A stretch of DNA of 19,491 nt from DASQVO01 sp035640715 (GTDB lineage: Bacteria > Actinomycetota > Actinomycetes > Streptosporangiales > Streptosporangiaceae), in NCBI GenBank assembly GCA_035640715.1, contig DASQVO010000290.1:1-19491 (forward strand), given 5' to 3'. Positions within the stretch are counted from its first letter, which is position 1, and every line of letters begins with the position of its first letter. A program made the translations under genes and the position numbers. The notes beneath the pieces were generated by a model. That model ran no database searches. It was not told where the DNA came from and saw only the letters and a program-made list of their open reading frames with translations. Positions 15,134 through 19,491 of the stretch are shown here, one piece after another.

Positions 15134-15912
15134 ACCCGCTCGGCCCGACGCCGCGGAACAGCTGGCGGGTAAGCGGCGAGGAGGTGGACCTGCGCCGGCC
15201 CGTGGCGGCGCAGCGCACGATCACCATCAATGCCGAGCCGCAGCGGCTCACCATGGACCTCGCCCGCACCGCGGTCATCGTCGTGGACATGCAGAACGAC
15301 TTCTGCGCGCCGGGCGGATGGCTGGCATCCATCGGTGTCGATATCGCCCCCGCCCGGGCGGCGATCCCGGCGATCGCGGCGCTGCTGCCGCCGCTGCGGG
15401 CCGCTGGCGTGCCCGTGATCTGGCTGAACTGGGGTAACCGGCCAGACCGGGCCAACCTCCCGCCGAACGTGCTGCACGTCTACGACCCGGCCGGAAAGGG
15501 CGCCGGCATTGGCTCTCCACTGCCCGGCTCCGGAGCCCCGGTGCTCCAGCACGGCAGCTGGGCAGCGGACATCGTGGACGGGCTCCAGCCAGCCGATGAC
15601 GACATCCACGTCGCCAAGTACCGGATGAGCGGCTTCTTCGATACGCCGCTGGACTCGATCCTGCGCAACCTGCGCGCCGACACCCTGCTCTTCGCCGGCG
15701 TGAACGCTGACCAGTGCGTGCTGGCCACCCTGACCGACGCCGCATGCCTGGGCTACGACGCGGTCCTGCTGGAGGACGCTGTCGGCACGACCTCGCCTGG
15801 GTACTGCCTGAAAGCCACCCTGTACAACGTCCGCCAGTGCTTCGGATTCACCGCTCGGACCGCCGCCATCGGGGCTGCCGCGGCCCTGTGCGCTGAAACA
15901 ACGGATAGTTGA
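15130..15912 (+). CDS. RutB-like cysteine hydrolase (isochorismatase-like family)
   Basis: This 260-residue hydrolase has the catalytic triad D53 in VVDMQNDF, K163 in AKYRMSGFF and C196 in GVNADQCV. The stretch KYRMSGFFDTPLDSILRNL is very close to RutB, the ureidoacrylate amidohydrolase of the Rut pyrimidine pathway. Biuret hydrolases of the same family are the other near relatives. The N-terminal 40 residues also follow the longer RutB-type layout. The likely reaction is hydrolysis of a linear ureido compound to release carbamate or ammonia. The ATG start overlaps the amidase stop (ATGA), so the two are made together and probably act in sequence. RutA (pyrimidine monooxygenase) and RutC are not seen in the window, so uracil itself is not shown to be the substrate. 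Confidence 0.88.
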   Translation: MNPLGPTPRNSWRVSGEEVDLRRPVAAQRTITINAEPQRLTMDLARTAVIVVDMQNDFCAPGGWLASIGVDIAPARAAIPAIAALLPPLRAAGVPVIWLNWGNRPDRANLPPNVLHVYDPAGKGAGIGSPLPGSGAPVLQHGSWAADIVDGLQPADDDIHVAKYRMSGFFDTPLDSILRNLRADTLLFAGVNADQCVLATLTDAACLGYDAVLLEDAVGTTSPGYCLKATLYNVRQCFGFTARTAAIGAAAALCAETTDS

Positions 15913-15937
15913 GCTCGGCCGCTGGACACCAGGCGCT

Positions 15938-15965
15938 GCTGGCCCGAAGCTGTGAGCAGGCCAGC
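15938..15965 (+). terminator. Possible terminator after the RutB-like gene
   Basis: GCTGGCC and GGCCAGC form a perfect 7-bp stem with a 14-base loop, starting 26 bases after the stop. The large loop lowers confidence. The right arm lies in one copy of an 11-base direct repeat. Confidence 0.35.
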
Positions 15966-16029
15966 CACCGCACATGTCAATGACGACGGCGCGCGCCGAG
16001 GTCACGGCCTCCTGACCGGGCCAGCCACC
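15959..16029. repeat. Pair of 11-base direct repeats upstream of the alcohol dehydrogenase
   Basis: GGCCAGCCACC occurs at 15959-15969 and again at 16019-16029, sixty bases apart, within the 143-base leader of the alcohol dehydrogenase gene. It could be a paired regulator site or a small duplication. The rest of this gap holds the AGGAGGA ribosome binding site just before the ATG. Confidence 0.45.
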
Positions 16030-16055
16030 CGAGGCGTGCGTGCGAGGAGGAAACG

Positions 16056-17171
16056 ATGAAGACCAAGGCAGCCGTCTTGAACGACGTTCACAAGCCGTTC
16101 GAGATCATGGAGGTCGACCTGGACGGCCCGCGCGAAGGCGAGGTGCTGATCAGGTACGTGGCGGCCGGTCTGTGCCACTCCGACCTGCACCTGATCGACG
16201 GTGACCTGATGCCCCGGTTCCCGATCATCGGCGGGCACGAGGGCGCCGGCATCATCGAGGACATCGGCCCGGGTGTCAGCAAGGTCAAGCCCGGCGATCA
16301 CGTGGTGTGCAGCTTCATCCCGAACTGCGGCGTCTGCCGCTATTGCTCGACGGGACGGCAGAACCTCTGCGACATGGGCGCCGCCATCCTCAATGGCAAC
16401 CTGCCCGACGGCAGCTTCCGCTTCCACTCCGGCAACACCGACATCGGCGGGATGTGCATGCTCGGCACCTTCGCCGAGCGGGGCACGATCTCGCAGCACT
16501 CGGTGGTGAAGGTCGACGACTGGCTGCCGCTGGAGACCGCGGTGCTGGTGGGCTGCGGGGTCCCGACCGGGTGGGGCACCGCCAACTACGCCGGGGGCGT
16601 TCGCGCCGGCGACACCACGGTGATCTACGGCATCGGCGGGATCGGCATCAACGCCGTGCAGGGCGCCGCGCACGCCGGCGCGAAGAACGTCGTGGTGGTG
16701 GACCCGCTGCCGTTCAAGCGGGAGACCGCGATGAAGCTCGGCGCCACCCATGCCTTCGCCACCGCGGAGGAGGCCGCGGCGAAGGTCGCCGAGCTGACCT
16801 GGGGCCAGATGGCCGATCAGGCGCTGGTCACGGTCGGGACCGTGGACGAGGACGTGATCACTGCCGCGTTCAACACGATCGGCAAGGGCGGGACCGTGGT
16901 CGTCACCGGGCTCGCCAATCCGGAGAAGCTCACCGTGCACATCTCCGGCGGCGTGCTCACCCTGTTCGAGAAGACAATCAAGGGCACGCTGTTCGGCTCG
17001 GCCAACCCGCAGTACGACATCGTCAAGCTCCTACGGCTGTATGACGCGGGCCACCTCAAGCTGGACGAGCTGATCACCACCCGCTACTCCCTCGACCAGG
17101 TCAACGAGGGCTACCAGGACCTGCGCGACGGCAAGAACATCCGCGGCGTCATCGTCTACGGGACCGACTGA
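16056..17171 (+). CDS. Zinc alcohol dehydrogenase, NDMA-dependent (mycofactocin-linked) type
   Basis: This 371-residue medium-chain dehydrogenase begins MKTKAAVL and follows the NDMA-dependent alcohol dehydrogenase family, whose members hold NAD tightly and need an external electron acceptor, naturally mycofactocin. Catalytic zinc ligands are C40 (GLCHSD) and H61/E62 (GGHEGAG). The structural zinc site is C91, C94, C97 and C105 in NCGVCRYC and NLC. VGCGVPTGWG carries the third catalytic cysteine and GIGGIG is the NAD-binding loop. The ribosome binding site AGGAGGA lies six bases before the ATG. It follows the amidase/RutB-like pair in the same direction but after 143 bases, so it probably has its own promoter. 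It would oxidise a primary alcohol to an aldehyde or disproportionate aldehydes. No mycofactocin biosynthesis genes are in the window. Confidence 0.9.
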   Translation: MKTKAAVLNDVHKPFEIMEVDLDGPREGEVLIRYVAAGLCHSDLHLIDGDLMPRFPIIGGHEGAGIIEDIGPGVSKVKPGDHVVCSFIPNCGVCRYCSTGRQNLCDMGAAILNGNLPDGSFRFHSGNTDIGGMCMLGTFAERGTISQHSVVKVDDWLPLETAVLVGCGVPTGWGTANYAGGVRAGDTTVIYGIGGIGINAVQGAAHAGAKNVVVVDPLPFKRETAMKLGATHAFATAEEAAAKVAELTWGQMADQALVTVGTVDEDVITAAFNTIGKGGTVVVTGLANPEKLTVHISGGVLTLFEKTIKGTLFGSANPQYDIVKLLRLYDAGHLKLDELITTRYSLDQVNEGYQDLRDGKNIRGVIVYGTD

Positions 17172-17187
17172 GGAGCGGGCTCAGCGC

Positions 17188-17204
17188 GGCGGTCGCGGGC
17201 CGCC
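17188..17204. terminator. Weak hairpin between convergent genes
   Basis: GGCGG and CCGCC form a 5-bp stem with a 7-base loop in the 83-base gap between the convergent alcohol dehydrogenase and LLM genes. It is a plausible but weak bidirectional terminator; I see nothing better in the gap. Confidence 0.3.
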
Positions 17205-17254
17205 CTCAGCTGGTGCGAAGCTCCGGCCGGTAGATCTCCAGCCGAGGTCCCAGG

Positions 17255-18121
17255 TCAACCGGTGAACGTCTTCGCGGCTTCGGCGGCCGCGGCCAGTGCG
17301 CCCAGGTGGTCATCAACGGTCTTCAGGCCGGCGCCCATCGTGCTGACCGACACGTGCGTCGCCCCGGCGTCCTGCCACTGCCGGAGCTCCGTTGCCACCT
17401 GGTCCCGGTCCTGCCAGCTGATGCGGCCCTCCATGCCCAGGCTGGCTGGGTCGCGGCCGGCTTCGGTGGCTGCCTGCGTCACCGTCCGGATGGCCTCGTC
17501 GAGCTTCGGGCCGGGCGGCATCTGGGGGAACCAGCCGTCGCCGAGCCGCCCGGCGCGCCGGTAGGCGGGGGGTGACTGCGCCCCGATCCACACCGGGATC
17601 GGCCGCTGCACGGGCAGCGGCGCGAGGCCGGCCCCGGTGATCTTGTCGAAGGTCCCGTCGAACGTCACCGTCTGCTCGGTCCACAGCCGGCGCATCAGCG
17701 TGATCTGCTCCTCCAGCCGTCTCCCGCGGGTGCGGAAGTCCTGGCCGAGTGCCTCGTACTCCACCTGGTTCCAGCCGATGCCGACGCCCATCCGGAACTT
17801 CCCCCTGGTGAGCAGGTCGACCTCGGCGGCCTGCTTGGCGGCCAGCACGGTCTGCCGCTGCGGGAGGATGATGATGCCGGTGACCAGCTCCATCGACGTC
17901 ACCGCCGCCAGGTAGCCGAACAGGACCAGCGGCTCATGGAACGTGGTGTGCACGTCATAGGGGCCGCTCCAGCCCTTGTGGACCTCCGGGTCCGCGCCCA
18001 CCACATGGTCGTAGGCCATTACGTGACTGAACCCGAGCTCCTCGGCTCCCTGAGCGTAGGCGCGCACCGCGCCAACGTCGCCGCCGATCTCGGTCTGCGG
18101 GAAAACCACCCCGATCCGCAT
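17255..18121 (-). CDS. LLM-class flavin-dependent oxidoreductase, probably F420-dependent
   Basis: This 288-residue luciferase-like TIM-barrel protein starts at ATG 18121, five bases after AGGAGG. The opening MRIGVVFPQTEIGGD and the segments ELGFSHVMAYDHVVG, LTRGKFRMGVGIGWNQVEYEALG and PVWIGAQSPPAYRRAGRLGDGWFP are those of the F420-dependent LLM subfamily common in mycobacteria and other actinomycetes. Such enzymes reduce or oxidise many substrates with F420 or FMN; none can be named here. The frame remains open upstream to 18469 over the neighbouring gene's region, which is rejected. It stands alone, convergent with the alcohol dehydrogenase and downstream of the SGNH hydrolase gene on the same strand. 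It is not the pyrimidine monooxygenase RutA by its sequence blocks, although both share the LLM fold. Confidence 0.88.
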   Translation of the reverse strand: MRIGVVFPQTEIGGDVGAVRAYAQGAEELGFSHVMAYDHVVGADPEVHKGWSGPYDVHTTFHEPLVLFGYLAAVTSMELVTGIIILPQRQTVLAAKQAAEVDLLTRGKFRMGVGIGWNQVEYEALGQDFRTRGRRLEEQITLMRRLWTEQTVTFDGTFDKITGAGLAPLPVQRPIPVWIGAQSPPAYRRAGRLGDGWFPQMPPGPKLDEAIRTVTQAATEAGRDPASLGMEGRISWQDRDQVATELRQWQDAGATHVSVSTMGAGLKTVDDHLGALAAAAEAAKTFTG

Positions 18122-18190
18122 GCCACCTCCTGGCAACATAGCCATCCGCTCAGCGCGGATCTCGTCCGGTTTACGATCTTGCTCCCGGCG

Positions 18191-18213
18191 TGGCGGGCGA
18201 AGGCCGCCTGCCA
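18191..18213. other. Hairpin in the gap between SGNH and LLM genes
   Basis: TGGCGGGCG (18191-18199) pairs with CGCCTGCCA (18205-18213) over nine positions with one G-U and a 5-base loop. It lies 64 bases after the SGNH stop and may add to termination of that gene or lie in the leader of the LLM gene. The gap 18122-18276 otherwise shows only the LLM ribosome binding site and the stem at 18263. Confidence 0.4.
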
Positions 18214-18262
18214 CCAGGTACCCGTTCGGCGGTGATAACACCCGCATGGCCGGAAAGCTGCC

Positions 18263-18277
18263 GCCGGCCCCGCCGGC
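18263..18277 (-). terminator. Hairpin at the SGNH hydrolase stop
   Basis: GCCGGC-CCC-GCCGGC is a 6-bp stem with a 3-base loop directly at the SGNH stop codon (TAG, 18279-18277). Position and GC content fit a terminator; the loop is tight and no T-tract follows. Confidence 0.4.
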
Positions 18278-19491
18278 TACGTGAGCAAGGCCAGGTTGAT
18301 CGCGTTGGCCATCGCGGCGTAGCCGGCGTCGTTGGGATGCAGGCCGTCCCCGCTGTCGTAGGCCGGTCTGAAGTAGTACGGATGGCCCGGGTCCTGCAGC
18401 ACCCGGGCGAAGTCGATCACGCCGTCGAACGCGCCGCTCGTCCGGATCCAGTGGTTCACGGCGTCCCACTTGGCCTGCCCGCCAGGTGACCAGGCAAAGG
18501 ACCCCTCGTACGGGGTCAGTGTGCAGCCGAAGATCTTCAGCCCGTGCGCGTGCGCCTGCGCGATCAGCGTCTTGTACCCGTCGATGATCTGCGCCGCGCT
18601 GACGTCGGTGTTCGGAGCCGGGCAGCCGGTGTCCGGGCCCCGGCTGAAGTTGATGTCGTTGATGCCCTCGAGCAGGATCACGTCGCGGACGCCCGGCTGG
18701 TCGAGGACGTCGCGGCCGAACCTGGCAAGACCGCTCTGCCCATAGCAGGCCGAACCGGTGAGGAGCCGGTTACCGCCGATGCCCTCATCGAGCACGCCGG
18801 GCGCCGCGGCGCCGTATCGCGCGTCGAGGCGGCGGGCCAGGAGGTCCGGCCAGCGGTCGTTCGCGCCAACGGCCGAGCCGGTGCCGTCGGTGATCGAGTC
18901 GCCGAAGGCCACCACCACGCCGCGCTTGGACGCGCCGAGGACGTCTACGCCGTCAAGGAAGTACCACGACGTGGTCTGTGCCCCGAATGCCGCGTTGTCC
19001 GTGTCATTCACGTGGTTGCCGGCCGCGAGGTAATTCACCTGCTTCGCCGCGAAGTGGTACGTGGCCGGCCCGGTCGCCTCCGGCAGGTAGATACTCACGG
19101 CTACGTCCTCCAAGGGAGGGACGGCCAGCGGGACGGGGTCGCTCACCACTTCCTCGCCGGGCGGCACCTGCACCGATCTGCTGCCGCTGAACCTCACCGG
19201 GTACACCCGGCCTGAGAGGTCACCCCCGCTCGATACCACCGCCACGCTGGCCTGGCCGACCACCAGCGGGCGGGTACCGAAGAGGTTGCTCAGCCGGATG
19301 CGGATCTCCCGGCCGCCGATGCTGGTGAAGATGATGTCCCGGACGGTCTCATCGCGGAAGCCGCCGTAGGCGCGGCCCGCCACCATCGGCGTCGCCTGTG
19401 TCGGGCTCGAGGACCACGTTTCAACCCACCCCGAGTTGCTGGTGGACGCCCTCAGCTGGCTCGGCATCAAGGCGAAGCCAGCCCCGGCCAC
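18277..19491 (-). CDS. Secreted SGNH/GDSL-family hydrolase, N-terminus beyond the window
   Basis: About 404 residues are visible and the frame runs off the window end, so the true start and most of a signal peptide are missing. The first visible residues, alanine-rich and followed by GWVETWSSSPTQ, look like the end of a signal peptide and the start of the mature enzyme. A beta-rich region (about 25-185) precedes the SGNH core with S199 in FGDSITDG, G239 in GIGGNR, N278 in GIND and D382/H385 in DGLHPNDAGY. All four conserved blocks are present. This two-part layout is common in actinomycete extracellular esterases annotated as GDSL lipases. Likely substrates are acylated carbohydrates or lipids. 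Nothing ties it to the catabolic locus. The stop is followed at once by a hairpin. Confidence 0.9.
   Translation of the reverse strand: MAGAGFALMPSQLRASTSNSGWVETWSSSPTQATPMVAGRAYGGFRDETVRDIIFTSIGGREIRIRLSNLFGTRPLVVGQASVAVVSSGGDLSGRVYPVRFSGSRSVQVPPGEEVVSDPVPLAVPPLEDVAVSIYLPEATGPATYHFAAKQVNYLAAGNHVNDTDNAAFGAQTTSWYFLDGVDVLGASKRGVVVAFGDSITDGTGSAVGANDRWPDLLARRLDARYGAAAPGVLDEGIGGNRLLTGSACYGQSGLARFGRDVLDQPGVRDVILLEGINDINFSRGPDTGCPAPNTDVSAAQIIDGYKTLIAQAHAHGLKIFGCTLTPYEGSFAWSPGGQAKWDAVNHWIRTSGAFDGVIDFARVLQDPGHPYYFRPAYDSGDGLHPNDAGYAAMANAINLALLT

Noticed and set aside
4589..15912. Cyanuric acid (s-triazine) degradation cluster
   Set aside because: There is no AtzD ring-opening enzyme or AtzF, and the RutB-like and creatininase-family genes are not part of that pathway, though AtzH- and AtzC-like parts are present.
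17255..18121. RutA pyrimidine monooxygenase
   Set aside because: The conserved blocks and length fit F420-type LLM oxidoreductases better than RutA, and the gene is not in the RutB-like operon.
18122..18469. Upstream extension of the LLM oxidoreductase frame
   Set aside because: It runs antisense or out of frame over the SGNH gene end, while ATG 18121 has a strong AGGAGG and matches the family N-terminus.
1..19491. Mobile element or island borders
   Set aside because: I saw no transposase, integrase, tRNA or flanking direct repeats.

Overview
The window is GC-rich, tightly packed DNA with frequent GTG starts and ATGA/GTGA stop-start overlaps, typical of a soil actinomycete. An LLM-class oxidoreductase resembling the F420-dependent group and a zinc alcohol dehydrogenase of the NDMA-dependent, mycofactocin-linked type also fit an actinobacterium. 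No rRNA, tRNA, insertion sequence or CRISPR array was seen, and no gap between genes exceeds about 170 bases.

Region 1 (1-3562, minus strand) is a two-gene fatty acid beta-oxidation operon: a thiolase (fadA-like) followed by a fused enoyl-CoA hydratase/3-hydroxyacyl-CoA dehydrogenase (fadB-like). It has a TetR-style palindrome upstream and a perfect 22-bp-stem hairpin just after the last stop. Region 2 (3563-4450, plus) is one secreted lipoprotein of the trypsin/V8-like serine protease fold.

Region 3 (4589-12100, minus) is a seven-gene operon, read from high to low coordinates: MBL-fold hydrolase, CodA-like amidohydrolase, NitT/TauT-type ABC ATPase, permease, substrate-binding lipoprotein, GlcD-like FAD oxidoreductase and creatininase-family hydrolase. 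A divergent XRE-cupin regulator (12179-12838, plus) faces it across a short promoter region with a 17-bp palindrome at the first operon gene's start codon. A small cupin (12835-13269, minus) meets the regulator tail to tail in a shared CTAG. Across an AT-rich divergent region lie two overlapping plus-strand genes (13439-15912): an amidase with an N-terminal AtzH-like domain, and a RutB-like cysteine hydrolase.

Region 4 (15913-19491) holds the mycofactocin-type alcohol dehydrogenase (plus), the LLM flavin oxidoreductase (minus) and a secreted SGNH/GDSL hydrolase cut off by the window edge (minus).

My main inference is that region 3 plus the amidase/RutB-like pair form a dedicated uptake and degradation system for a small nitrogen-containing cyclic compound, perhaps pyrimidine-like or a cyclic amide or amidine. 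The proposed steps are import by the ABC system, deamination or hydrolysis by the CodA-like enzyme, oxidation by the FAD enzyme, ring or amide opening by the creatininase and MBL enzymes, and release of nitrogen by the amidase and RutB-like hydrolase, all under the XRE-cupin regulator. The combination does not match the s-triazine, Rut or creatinine pathways I know, and the substrate cannot be read from the sequence.
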